From contig JAMYHX010000342.1 of assembly GCA_025529335.1 (NCBI GenBank), positions 1-46,747 on the forward strand: a DNA stretch of 46,747 nucleotides, written 5' to 3'. The notes below the pieces were generated by a model. That model saw only the letters and a program-made list of their open reading frames with translations, was not told the origin of the DNA and searched no databases. How positions within the stretch are numbered: the first letter of the stretch is position 1; each line of letters starts with the position of its first letter. Below are positions 11,738-22,266 of this stretch, piece after piece. The position numbers and the translations under genes are program-made. The stretch comes from Rhizopus sp. PT2906. Taxonomy: Eukaryota > Mucoromycota > Mucoromycetes > Mucorales > Rhizopodaceae.

Positions 11738-12055
11738 TATAAAATGAACAATACGTTACTCTTTATTCATCAGTCTTGTTAAAATGGACGCGTTATAAAA
11801 TAGCCAAATAAATCTCACGGTTATTTTCAGTTTACACAAATGATATTTTATAATTAGTACAAAAGAAAGAGAGAGGTCTATTGACATACGGAATTTAAGG
11901 AACGTCTTGCTCTATACTTTTATATACTCATATATGATTTCATATAAAATGTGTTCTTTATATTCCAAAAAATAGAGGTCAAATATCACTTGAGTCGCAT
12001 ATTGAATAAAAAAATATAGCCCGAATTTTTTGTTTCTTTTTTCTTTTTTAAATAA
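11738..12055. other. Intergenic, SHR3 upstream region
   Basis: AT-rich, with TATA-like words near 11917-11940 and a TTTTTCTTTT tract just before the SHR3 start. Nothing else is recognised. Confidence 0.4.
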
Positions 12056-12143
12056 ATGACCATGTCAGCCAGAGATCAGATGCAGTATGTAAAAGTAGTC
12101 ATGATTCTATGTTCAAGTTTCTTTGCTTATGGGGTAAATGAAG

Positions 12144-12194
<51 letters not shown>

Positions 12195-12858
12195 TAGTTT
12201 GCTTACATGCTTTAAGTAGTCATTTTGGTCTGATTGGTCTTTTGATTACTATTTTTTATGGGCTAATCTATCAGAGCATCCTAACGCTGTTTCAAGAGCG
12301 ACAGTAAGAATGCATATATAGTGTATACAATGTAGTCATATTGATATCTTGTAGTTGTATTATACAAATCAATTGCATGCTCCCAATATTATCAAATATA
12401 TTCCTTTTGCTAACTTGATGATTGCCGCTGTTGGATTTGCCGCTGGTTTGGCTAATATGACAGATGGAAACATTTTGTTTGATGGTGCTTCCTTAGGTAA
12501 GAGAATGTGTGCCGTATTATTACTATTATGTATGCTCATATGTATTAGTGTTGATGCTATTTGCTCTTTCGACTTATGCTTCATCTGTCAGACCTGGTAT
12601 GATTATATTTAAATAGAATGAATATATTCTCTTAATATTTAAACCATATATGTAGCCATGAAGATCATTTCTGAAACAGTGGATGAAAAGGAAATCATTT
12701 CTAGCTTGAAGAATATTGCAGCTGCTCATTTCATTATCGTATTGGCCATTACTGGTATCATCGGACTACAGATCACATATTACATTGTCACAAAAAGAGC
12801 GGATAATGCAGAATTGGCAGCTTTGAAGAAAGAAGCTGAAGTCAAAAAGACTAACTGA
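12056..12858 (+). CDS. SHR3: Shr3-type amino-acid permease chaperone
   Basis: Five exons (12056-12133, 12220-12303, 12355-12496, 12549-12596, 12656-12858) encode 184 residues. Shr3 is an ER membrane protein that keeps amino-acid permeases from aggregating and promotes their packaging into COPII vesicles. The order fits the family: TM1 (VVMILCSSFFAYG), a lumenal stretch with DWSFDYYFLW, TM2 (ANLMIAAVGFAAGLAN), TM3 (VLMLFALSTYAS) and TM4 (FIIVLAITGIIGLQ), then a charged tail ending AEVKKTN. All introns are GT-AG. The first contains a long GA microsatellite. An alternative in-frame ATG lies 6 nt downstream. The call rests on membrane layout and motif spacing. Confidence 0.75.
12141..12189 (+). 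repeat. GA microsatellite in SHR3 intron 1
   Basis: A purine run of GAAA units then about 17 GA units lies wholly inside the first intron, between the donor at 12134 and the acceptor at 12219. Confidence 0.9.
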
Positions 12859-13636
12859 TATCTCTGTAATAAATAATGACAATAATGTGTATGTCAATGG
12901 TTAAATCTTTCCCTTTATGATAATATCAAATGCCTAAAATAACATTATGCTCATCAATGAACTAGATTCAATGTTTTTTTCTTTTTTTTTTCATTATTTA
13001 AATCTGTTAAAGACATTTTCATATAAAACAATGACGATGGACTATACTGATTGGGCATTAATAATGTCACACTAATAAAAGTGTTCTAATAGAAAGTGAC
13101 TTTGCAAATAAAAATTTTTTTTCTCTTACATTTTGGCTGACATTATCTTTATTACTTCGTAATAACAAAGGGCTTTTTAAATCCTCTATCTAAGCTTTAC
13201 TTTATTCTGTGTGTTTTGTATCCTTTATTGAACTATTTATTATACTTTTAAAATAGTCAACTATTCTACAAGTTCTGTCGCTTGTTTATTGGTTGTAGTA
13301 TGTTTGACAAATACGGGATTTTTCAGCAAATTTAGCAGAACATTTTGAAAATTATGGTAATCATTTTTATTGGCAGAGAAAATTTACTAAATTTGGCAGT
13401 AACATTGGCCAAAAATGGCAATACATACAAGATATATTTGGCAGCTTTCAATTTTTTTTTTTCTAGGGTATTGCCACACAGGTCACTTAAGAGTTTGCTT
13501 GAAGGACAGTCGTCTGAATAGCATAAATCCATTTTGTTGTAGACAAATAAAAGATGGCTTTGATATCCATTATGAACAACTTTAAGTATATATTTTTTTA
13601 TTTATCTTTATACAAAAGATAATACATAGAAATATT
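12859..13636. other. Intergenic, AT-rich
   Basis: Poly-T tracts and several copies of a TTTGGCAG-like word (13365-13445) are seen. A short minus-strand frame from 13532 starts MDLCYSDDCPSS but stops early and cannot be assigned. Confidence 0.3.
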
Positions 13637-14991
13637 TTATTTATAAAATGGGCCAAGTTGATGTATTCCAACCTTATCTTCCTCTTTGACTAACTTCAGA
13701 ATGCTTGGATTGATTACCGTAGAAAGCTTTTCTGAGGGAGAAGAAGCAAATCTTAATTCTTTTAACTTTTCCATATGTTCATCCCTAAGTGCGGAAATGC
13801 TTTTGACAGAATCTTCTAATAAACACTATTAAGAAAAATAAATAAAGGTGTTTCACCCACCTGAAACTCTGTATTGCTGGTCGTTCCTACACCAATTCCA
13901 GCTGACTCCAGTCGGACTCCAGGTGTGGTATTGTTCTCCGTAATCGAAGAAAAAACTGATTCATTGATGGTGATGCTATCCACTTGTTGGTGTGATAGTT
14001 TGAGATAAAACCTTTCAAATGTGTTTGCTTCTAAGCTCCAATGGGCGTGTTGTTTGATCTTTTGGATATCCGTGCCAAGTTGAAAAGCTTTGGTGCTACT
14101 TGCTGATCGTAATGTATGAGGGCCATAGGTATTGGTATTAATGTCTACTGCCTTCATGTTTCTCGTCACAATATTCGCAACTGTTACAGAGCTGATAATC
14201 TTTATCTTCTCTGATTGGGCAAGGTTGGCAAGGAAGAGTGTATGGTCTGCTGGTAATTCTGATCGCAATTGTCGGGTTCTTGTTCACAAACTCAAACGTG
14301 GTCCTTACTGGGCACAGTGTGGCAGGCTAATCGTCCCAAGTTACTACTTTTGACTAGCTTTTTCTTTAGGCTGACGGATATGTAATGTCATTCCAGTAAC
14401 AATTTGCGTTGTTGAACTTCCTTCATTTATATAGCTGAATTCAATGTCTCGTGCTTGTAACGTACCAATGTCAGATCGAGGTCTCCACATCATAGCTATA
14501 CAGAGTAGTAAGATCGCCTTTTCTTGCAGTTGAGGTAACGATAAAATGTCATTATTGCTGTAGTCTTTCACCATGTATTGAAGGAGAATGTCAAGGTCCC
14601 ATGTTTCCAATTGCTGTTTCTTGGGAAGAATAACTTCAGATCTTTTCTTTGCTACAAAAAATTCTAGAATCAATGGGTGTTGTGCTAAAGGCGGCTTGTC
14701 TTTGTGAACTATTTTGAATATTGATCCAACTGAAGAACGAATCACATTCAAGTATTGATATGAATAATACTGCTGTTGGACTAAAAGCTTCAGGATGTTC
14801 TTCAGTTCATATTGTAAATTGTTGATCGCTAGCTGCTGTTTTTTGCACCATGAGGTCCACAATGACCATCGGCGGTTGTATAACTGGTGAGTTCTTTTGC
14901 GATGGGACTGTTGTAAAAATCTGTTTGTTAATTCATCTATACCGCCTTGTGTATTGAAGGTCTTGATAACTTCCAGACGTCCAGGTTCCAT
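13637..14991 (-). pseudogene. DIRS tyrosine recombinase, frameshifted
   Basis: The N-terminal DNA-binding part (14991-14344) starts MEPGRLEVIK and includes TNRFLQQSHRKRT. The catalytic part keeps all expected residues: Arg in MMWRPRSD, His and Arg in GPHTLRSAS, His in KQHAHW, and the Tyr in FERFY. Between about 14345 and 14255 there is a stop and at least one single-base frame change. The 3' end reads through a 35-nt intron (13826-13860, GTGGG to AATAG) into a last exon at 13825-13637, encoding a charged tail with MEKLKELRF and LGPFYK. Recombination catalysis would be possible only if the frame were whole. Confidence 0.75.
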
Positions 14992-15066
14992 TTTTCTTGT
15001 TAATTGGTATGATCAAGGGAGGTTCTTTCGTCAGTGCTAGAATCATTGGTACCAAAATTGAGTCTT

Positions 15067-15714
15067 TCAATACGGTGTCACAAGTATGACTTCCTGTACT
15101 TTCTGGCGTTTGAATATGTGAGTACTTTTGGAATTAATTTCCAAGGAGGGTGAAGGTAGAGGCTCCTCCTTGGCCAAAGCTGCTGAAATGTGTCCACTGC
15201 TGTTGCTGCTGGATCTGGATGTAAGCTTCAAAATTTCGGCAATAGGTTGTTGTGACGGGCTGCAAAGGCGTCTATGGTGCATTGGCTCCATTTGCTTTGA
15301 ATCAGTTGAAACCATTTTGTTGGTAATATTCATTCGTATAAAAGTGCTGTGCGTCTGCTTAATCGATCTGCTTGAATGTTGGTCACACCCGGTATGTACT
15401 GAAAGTGAGTCTTGAGGTTGAACTGGTTGATGAGCTCTTGAATCTGAAATGCCAAGTCTTGTAGATAAATTGAGTTGGTTCCTCCGAATTTTTTTCACGT
15501 ATTTTAAAGCAGTGACGTTGTCTGTATATAGATTGATGGTTGAGTTTGCGGCGCTTGATGTGTGCAGTTGAAGTGCAAATAAGATCGACTTCAATTCTCG
15601 TACGTTTATCGAGAGTTCTTTTTCTTTGTCCAGAATCCCACGAATTCTTGTTTCCTTTCCGGACACCGAAAAGACTCCACACTCTACAGCCTTCTCCAAC
15701 AATCGAAGTATCAA
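15067..15714 (-). pseudogene. DIRS RNase H remnant
   Basis: The open frame carries ELSINVRELKSILFAL (Glu of RNase H) and NLYTDNVTALKYV (Asp). In the neighbouring frame HFQYIPGVTNIQADRLSR appears, the usual end of a DIRS/Ty3-type RNase H, so one frameshift lies near 15420. The first catalytic Asp and the whole reverse-transcriptase domain are missing. Confidence 0.65.
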
Positions 15715-17776
15715 GCTACTGTTAAAGGAGACACATAAATAAACTTGTCCAGCTTGTTGGACACTGAGCTTTGCCCTAATGGCACCATTGTTGTAAACAT
15801 CAAGCTTACACTTCTTGTTACAGTAATATTTTCCAAAGGTGTTTTTAAAGACATTTTTAACTATAAATAAAAAGGGAAAACGTTAACTCAATATATTCAT
15901 ATATGTACATCCACTTCCTTTCTTGTATGAAACTGTTGATCAGTTTTACTAAAGTGCTGATATGATCAGTTACAAAGTGATTTTGGGTTATTAAAATCTG
16001 CAATGTTTTTTGGTTTTTTAAAGTAGTAGATAAAGGGGAGAAAGAAAGAATACATATATAACGTAGTATGTAAAAGAGTATTTATGGTACATATTAATCA
16101 AGTGAGAAGAACAGAGGCGCTCGATGTACTTGTTCTTGATTGAAGCGATATTTAGATACATTATACGCATAATCATAATTATACCCCAAGTGATCTTGAT
16201 TGTTTCCACTCATCCCCTTTCACATTTTCTTCTTATTTTCTTGGTCTGTTTTCACTCTCTTTCAACAGGATAAAGATAAAAAAGTTTCATTACTGTACTT
16301 TTTAATCTTATTTTTACAAGACCAATCATAAAATAAACACATTTCTTTTTAGACTCGGTAAAAAGATGTACTGTGCATCGTATCTGCCATAATTGCCGTG
16401 ACATATAATCCGATCTTGAATATAGTTATAGGCTTTCTAGATGCGTTATATTCTCAGAATAACGCTTATAATCTGTACCACAGTGCTATAAGAGTGATGT
16501 TGGAAATTATCGTTTACTCATCGTCCATTCCTAACTAATAAATGCTATTACAGTGCTTTTAGGCCACATCACGTTTCTTGAAGTATTGAAGCTTTCAAGT
16601 AACTGTCCTCAATAAGCCGAAAAAACCTTCTCTGGTGTGACGTGTTTGATATGGATCATTATAATAACTCGAGTATAATCTTAAAGTAGAGCATACACTC
16701 TACTTTACATTCCTCTATCGCATCTGATAAGAATAACTTATAATAACTATAGTATAGCAATAATAACATAAGCATAATAATGTCAGTGACGACAATAATA
16801 TAAATAGCAGCCATAGATTCTCTACCCAAGTAAACTCTCATACAAACTTAATAATATTCAGCTCTTCTTAATAAAGAATCTAATTCGCAAGTCATCGACT
16901 TAATAGCCTTTTTTTTTTTTTTTTTACAATAACACTAAAGCTGAATACAACATGGTGGACTCAAAACATATTATTTTTTACTTTTAAGCCTTCAAAAGAA
17001 CTTCAAATGCGTTTTCCATAATAACAACTGGTACTCGATTATGCAATCTTCTTTGATTTGAGTTCATGTACTGCTCTTCTTCCGATAAAAACTTGCTTAA
17101 CAATGAACAATCAATGTTCCTTTTTTGTTCACCTTTTTGTTTTAAAAGCCAAGTTTTACTTTCACTGGATCATATCAATATCACATTAATAAAGAAATAT
17201 GCCTACTCCTTTTTGTACTTTCAGTTACAGTGATTCAATCTTATGCTCTTCGATTTTTTATTTGGTCAAATAACAGATACACAACCTTCAAAGCCTTCAT
17301 TGCATACTGATTAAATGTGTAACGGATAAATCATTTGTATTGAGTTGGATGTGACTTAATTTAGAAAAAAAAATCTATCTGACAGTAGCAAAAGACAGTA
17401 CAGTGTTTTTAAAAATTAATGTCGCACCAAGATGTCGCAGTCCTGTATATTTTGTATTGTAAAAATTCAATTTTTGCGACATAACTTTCTGGAAATACTG
17501 TATAGCAGTAGTGTAAGGTTTTCCCCCTCTTTTCTTCCACTTGGAAAACTCAAGTTTAAAAGCAAAAAAAAAAACAAACTATCAAAAAAGCCTTTAAATA
17601 CGTTCAATGTTGTTGATAAAACCGTTATACTATAAAAAGCATAAAGCTGTCACGTTTCTTAAATATAATCCCGTGTTTTATTTGAGGGAAAATTCAGTAT
17701 AAAAAATTGATCAAATGTTACTGCGAAATGTGACTTGTATTTTCTTTTTTAAATTTAAACTCAACTTTTGAAAAAG
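15715..17776. other. Intergenic with an in-frame continuation of the DIRS relic
   Basis: At 15862-15715 (minus) the frame stays open upstream of the RNase H block and reads FGKYYCNKKCKLDV and QQAGQVYLCVSF, which I do not recognise as retroelement sequence. The rest (15863-17776) is AT-rich, with a T-run at 16909-16925 and no gene that I can support. Confidence 0.3.
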
Positions 17777-17784
17777 TATAAATA
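17777..17784 (+). promoter_or_regulatory. TATA box of the U3 snoRNA gene
   Basis: TATAAATA lies about 42 bp before the predicted RNA 5' end, a spacing seen for fungal snoRNA and snRNA promoters. Confidence 0.45.
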
Positions 17785-17818
17785 GAGCGAGAAAGTAAGC
17801 AAGATGTTTTTTTCTTTA

Positions 17819-18032
17819 GTGACCGTACTCTACAGGATCTGTATGCAGTACATCTCTATTCTACGTTTTCCAAACGAGATACAATTCCAAAGTTAGTCGA
17901 TGATTGTTAGTAGCCCTTCTTTTGAGTGAAGTGTGTTGCGAACTATCTCTCTGAGTGGTTCGCAACAGTTGATGATCTCGCCTGTCTTTTATTCCAAGGA
18001 CATGGCAGGGAAGGCGCTACAAGTCTGATAAC
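17819..18032 (+). ncRNA. U3: Probable U3 small nucleolar RNA (C/D box)
   Basis: U3 base-pairs with the pre-rRNA 5' ETS and 18S region in the small-subunit processome. The elements occur in U3 order: A'/A start GTACTCTACAGGATC (17825-17839, compare yeast GTACTTCATAGGATC), C' CGATGATT (17898-17905), B GAGTGAA (17924-17930), then a perfect 9-bp hairpin TGTTGCGAA/TTCGCAACA (17934-17967). Box C TGATGAT (17970-17976), a stem CGCC/GGCG with inner TGTC/GACA, and box D GTCTGA (18023-18028) follow. A T-run lies after the 3' end. The second half of box A is unusual: the normally conserved CATTTCTATAG block is only approximated by CATCTCTATTC, displaced about 11 nt. It could be a divergent gene, a pseudogene, or carry a misread insertion. 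Confidence 0.7.
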
Positions 18033-18383
18033 TTTATCCTTTTTTTTTTTTATAATTAATGAAAATGAAAAAGAAAAACTCTAAGCGTGGCTTTTACATT
18101 GCTCCATTGTCCAGTCATTTTTTCTTTATTGCGCATGTCTGTGTCCCTTATTTGTGTCCTCTTTGTCTTTTACCCAGTCTCTAACGCATCTGATCATTTG
18201 TTTTTTCTCGAATATTTCAATTCATTGTCAGTCCATAAAGGGAAAATTTACTGTAATTATTACTTAAAGACATCTGTCGATGCGCTGATAGGATGATAAT
18301 TTGCATAAATCTACTCCCTTCCATACAGTTTTGTTTTTGACTGAATTTGAAGTTCAAAAACCGCAAAAGCCACAAATCGAGAG

Positions 18384-18391
18384 TTCCAGAA
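18384..18391 (+). promoter_or_regulatory. Candidate heat-shock element of STI1
   Basis: TTCCAGAA (TTCnnGAA) with a weak third unit GAGA upstream, about 90 bp before the STI1 start. STI1 genes are commonly under Hsf1 control. Confidence 0.35.
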
Positions 18392-18480
18392 AGAGCTAAC
18401 ATCTTGAATAATATAACCGGCTTTTTTTTCTGTTCTTTTCTATTTTTTCTCTTTTCTTTATTCATTAAAAATAAAATAAA

Positions 18481-19703
18481 ATGTCTGACGATAACAAGAA
18501 CTTGGCTTTGTCTGAAAAAGAACTCGGTAACCAAGCTTATAAGAAGCGTGATTTTGAAACTGCCCTTGCCCATTACGACAAAGCTTATGAATTGGATAAT
18601 ACCAACATTACTTTCTTGACAAACAAAGCTGGTAAGTGAAATATATGAGCAGCTTATGAACCATGAGACTCATCCTTATTTAGCTGTTCTTTTTGAACAG
18701 GAGAAATACCAGGACTGTATCAAGGTGTGTGAAGACGCTATTGAACGCGGTCGCGAATTAAGATGTGATTATAAATTGATTGCCAGGTATATGTCAAAAG
18801 ATATTATCAGAAAGGAGAGAGAACTGACAATTATAACTTATAGAGCTCTTCAGAGAATTGGTAACGCTTATGCCAAATTGGACGATTTGGATAATGCTAT
18901 CAAGTACTACGGTAAATCATTGACTGAACACCGTACTCCTGAGACACTTCAAAAGCTTCGTGACACTGAAAAGTTAAAGAAGGAGAAGGAAAAGGCCGCA
19001 TATTATAATCCTGAACTTGCTGACAAGGCAAGAGAAGAAGGCAATACCTTATTCAAGGAAGGCAAATGGTACACACAAAGCCAAAAAGATGAAGTAAAAA
19101 AAAAACCTAGTTAACCCGTTTGTATTCTTGTAGGCCTGAAGCTATTGAACGATATACCGAATCAATTAAGCGTAACGATAAGGACGTCAGACCTTACTCC
19201 AACCGTGCCGCCTGTTATTTGAAATTGATGGCTGTTCATGAAGCTGAAAAGGATGCTGACAGATGTATTGAACTTGATTCCACATTTGGTAAGTGCACAA
19301 GTGATTGCTATTATTATAGATTTAATAACATTTTACAGTTCGTGGTTACATTCGTAAGGCTGCTGTTCAGCTTATTAAGAGAGAATTTACAGAAGCCATT
19401 GATACCCTAAAGTTGGCCCAAGAGCATGACAAGGATGGTAAATGCAGCCGTGAAATTCAACAGCAATTGATGAAAGCCTACAGTGCTATGAACCCTACTG
19501 GTAACGGTGAATCTCAGGAAGAAGTTCTCAAGAGAGCCGCACAGGATCCTGAAGTTCAACGTATTCTTTCTGATCCTGTTATGCAACAAATTCTTCAACA
19601 AATGCAAGCAGACCCCAAAGCAGCCCAAGAACATTTGAAGAATCCTCAAGTTGCTGCTAATATTCGTAAACTGATGTCTGCTGGTATTATTCGTATGGCC
19701 TAA
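18481..19703 (+). CDS. STI1: Sti1/Hop-type Hsp70-Hsp90 co-chaperone, short form
   Basis: Five exons (18481-18631, 18684-18786, 18844-19068, 19134-19288, 19339-19703) give 332 residues. The protein starts directly in TPR2A (SEKELGNQAYKKRDF, residues 10-120), whose basic residues normally clamp the EEVD tail of Hsp90. TPR2B follows (KAREEGNTLFKEGKW, PEAIERYTESIKRND, residues 148-265), then a DP2 module (SQEEVLKRAAQDPEVQRILS to GIIRMA). The N-terminal TPR1-DP1 half of the usual 550-590-residue protein is absent, and no such exons were found upstream: the U3 gene lies about 450 bp before the start. The start is set by the ATG after a pyrimidine-rich leader. All introns are GT-AG. Confidence 0.88.
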
Positions 19704-19932
19704 AGTAAATTTTTGTTTTTTTTTTTGTTTTGTATTCTTTACATGTTATTTGCCATTGTAACATTTTCACACACACTCTCTCTTTCTCTCTCTTACATAT
19801 AGCTAGTTTATTAAATAAACAAACAATGATAAAAATCAAGGACAAAACTTGTAATGAAAAGGAAGAATGCCAATATTATTGTCATGCTTTAATCGTATGT
19901 CAATAGAGTGTATACGTAAACAAAGCATGTGT

Positions 19933-20544
19933 TTATTTATGAAAACTATTACTTCTGAATGTTGCTCGAAGTAAAGTCATCGCACGATCTCTTTTTCTTT
20001 CACTGTTTGCTCTAGTCAAAGGTTTAGCTGCATCGGAACCAGCCTGATCAGCTTCGGTACCTGTACTACATGGACTACTATGAGCGCGTTTTCTCTTTTT
20101 TAACTGAATCTTTTGTTGAAATCTAGTAGGAAATGATCGAACGGCATGCAAAAGGGGTATATTTTGACGACGAGGTTGTTTTGTTATGATGATATTGTTG
20201 TTAAGATGAGTTGCCGCGTTATTATCTACTGATGATGATTTGGTGTCTATGCTAGTGTTGTCTATATGAACTGTTGTTTTAATGGTGGATGATGAGGTGT
20301 CCTGTGGTTTTGTCGAATGTCTGTTTTCCTTTTGTCTTCTAAGCCGTAATCGCCTTGGTCTTTTATGATCCTGCACAGACATTTTGTTATAGACGATATA
20401 AATGATGGAGTAGAACCAATAGATATGAGAATGAAGTAGTGCAACAATAGAAAGAACACCGATGGTAGATAGGTTCTTTGTTTTCACAGGGTTTATAAGA
20501 ATTTGTTGCATTGGTAAATCAGACATCATTTTTGGTGAATGCAT
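19933..20544 (-). CDS. Hypothetical basic protein with one membrane segment
   Basis: A single open frame continues upstream to 20790, but 20544 (MHSPKMMSD) or 20529 are the more likely starts, giving about 200 residues. A hydrophobic stretch of roughly 28 residues (IGVLSIVALLHSHIYWFYSIIY) is followed by a strongly basic patch (RPRRLRLRRQKENR) and a Ser/Thr/Asn-rich region. The tail is Arg/Lys-rich and ends TFRSNSFHK. No family is recognised. It would suit a tail facing nucleic acid or membrane lipid, but that is speculation. A shorter form starting at MSVQDHKRP would lack the membrane segment. The next gene (YAE1) is divergent. Confidence 0.45.
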   Translation of the reverse strand: MHSPKMMSDLPMQQILINPVKTKNLSTIGVLSIVALLHSHIYWFYSIIYIVYNKMSVQDHKRPRRLRLRRQKENRHSTKPQDTSSSTIKTTVHIDNTSIDTKSSSVDNNAATHLNNNIIITKQPRRQNIPLLHAVRSFPTRFQQKIQLKKRKRAHSSPCSTGTEADQAGSDAAKPLTRANSERKRDRAMTLLRATFRSNSFHK

Positions 20545-21179
20545 TTTATAAACATAAGAACAAAGAAAATTGTGAAGAAGAAAAGGAGAAAAAACGCTTA
20601 TGCACGTTATTATGGCAGTTAATAAATAAATAAAAGACCGAGCAGCACAGAGACACCTAAAATGGTTAATTATCACACCATGAACCGAGTGTAAGGTAGA
20701 GATAATATAAAGAGCCCTTTCATGCCACGTTTTACAATAAGATATATATTCTCTCTCTCTCACACACATCTCTTCATTCTTTTTATACACTCTCTTCTAG
20801 ACTAGGAGAGACCGAGTCAATTCGATGAAGATGTCCATCATCGGAACATGAAGCGGAGACAACAGTTGATTGGGATAAATATACCTTCTTAGTTCTTACA
20901 CTTTATTCGTACACTGAGAAAGATAATTTCAGACAACAAAAAATAATAAAAAAGAGAGCCCATCGAAAGCAAAAGGATGAATAAAGAAATGACTAGTAAA
21001 TCAGATATAAATTTGATATTAAATACTTACCAGATATTAATTGTTACTTTAAGATGCACCTCAAAATGGAAGAAAATGAACTGTTTGTGACAGCGCATTA
21101 TTTATGTCCACCAACAGTGGTTGTATTAATAATGAGCCTTTACTTTTTTTTTTCCTTTCGATTGACACTTCTATTAAAC
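20545..21179. other. Intergenic between divergent genes
   Basis: TC/CA-rich stretch at 20745-20790 and AT-rich DNA. Likely shared promoter region. An in-frame upstream ATG at 21054 would extend YAE1 with a hydrophobic leader that is not typical of the family. Confidence 0.35.
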
Positions 21180-21778
21180 ATGTTAGATCAAGTACATGAT
21201 GATGATGATGTCTGGGCTGACAGTGACGGAGAAAGTAGCTTAATCTATGAGAGAAACCTTGCTGAAAAAGAATGGGAACGATTACAAGAAGATCATGGCA
21301 ATGTAAAGTTTTTAAAAGACATTTAAATGATTCAAGCTCACATTCATGTTTAGACAGGATATAAGGAAGGAATTGTTGAGGGAAAAGAAGTCAATATGCA
21401 AAGAGGCTTTGATGAAGGATACAAAGAGGGATTGTCTGTAGGAAAAGCTATAGGTAAGCTTCGTGGACTTGTCAAGTAAGTCAAATAATAGCAAAAAGAA
21501 AAAAATGGAAACATATGATTGAACTGTTAAATAGTACTCGAATCATATTCTACCAAAAGCTGTTAAAGAATGAAGAAGCAGCCAAAGAATTAGAATCTTT
21601 GCTTAATGAAATTGAAAGCATTGAAGTCAATCATATCTATACTGCTGATTACTTTAGAAAGGATGGACCTAAAGATAAAGATGGATATATTGCGCCTGAG
21701 GAATTTGTGAGAAAACTGCAAGATAAAGTCAATGCTCAATTACAGATTGTCTCGAAAAAATTTAGCAAACGATACTGA
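21180..21778 (+). CDS. YAE1: Yae1-domain protein (Fe-S maturation adaptor)
   Basis: Three exons (21180-21302, 21354-21475, 21535-21778) encode 162 residues. Exon 1 has an acidic start with DDDDVWADSD and ends in a helical EWERLQEDHGN. Exon 2 holds the hallmark deca-GX3 repeat, in which Gly recurs every fourth residue (GYKEGIVEGK, GFDEGYKEGLSVGKAIGK). Yae1 works with Lto1 to recruit the cytosolic iron-sulfur machinery to the ABC protein Rli1, which is needed for ribosome recycling. The C-terminal exon has a long charged helix and ends KKFSKRY. Introns are GT-AG. The start is the ATG just before the conserved acidic segment. Confidence 0.8.
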
Positions 21779-22153
21779 AAAAGTTGAGAGAATAGGAAAA
21801 CTCTCCAAGAGAAAGAAGAGAAAGAAAAAAAAAGGGAGGGGACCATCGCGCAAGAAGAGAAAGGAAAAAGAAGTCAGGGTTAAGATTTGATTTTATCATT
21901 TATATTTGACTGGTTCACATACAAGCAGAATTTGTAATAAAGTATCAAAGATAATCTTTTTAATGACTCGGGTGCCAAATAACAGTATTAAGGCACATCT
22001 TTTGATTGGTTCAATCTTGCAAACAACTAAAAACGTTATTATACACTTGATTATCCCAATTACGTGTGTGTTTATGAGAAATAAGGGTATCTTTGGGATA
22101 TGACGATAGCTTGACTGTATAAATGCTTATTATGACAACGATTTAATTAATAA

Positions 22154-22266
22154 TCACTGTTGCTTGGCATAAACACGACTGGTTTTTCCATGCCAAGACA
22201 TAACATATTGCAAGATACAAAACATAGCACCAAGAATATAGTATGCATTACCTCCCGCTGCTCCTT
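22154..22266 (-). CDS. Orphan C-terminal exon of a small membrane protein
   Basis: The frame reads GAAGGNAYYILG, AMFCILQYVMSW, HGKTSRVYAKQQ and stop. It has a Gly/Ala lead, one hydrophobic segment and a basic tail, like small subunits of mitochondrial complexes. It must be preceded by an intron (TAAATAAG acceptor) because a stop lies just upstream in frame. No first exon was found, so it is either a very small gene with a tiny first exon or a relic. No family is assigned. Confidence 0.3.

Larger units (their letters stand above)
13637..15714 (-). mobile_element. 5'-truncated DIRS-like tyrosine-recombinase retroelement
   Basis: On the minus strand a reverse-transcriptase/RNase H remnant (15714-15067) is followed by a tyrosine recombinase (14991-13637), the gene order of DIRS elements. 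The reverse-transcriptase core is missing upstream. Frameshifts occur in both parts. No terminal repeats were recognised, so the true ends are unknown. Confidence 0.7.

Noticed and set aside
13365..13445. TTGGCAG-like words as a possible CRISPR or tandem array
   Set aside because: Spacing and sequence are irregular, and CRISPR arrays are not expected in a eukaryotic nuclear genome.
16018..16841. Short hydrophobic minus-strand frames
   Set aside because: AT-rich DNA makes Ile/Leu/Tyr-rich chance frames. Nothing protein-like is seen.
21054..21179. Upstream in-frame extension of YAE1
   Set aside because: It adds a hydrophobic leader unlike Yae1 proteins. The ATG at 21180 fits the acidic N-terminus.
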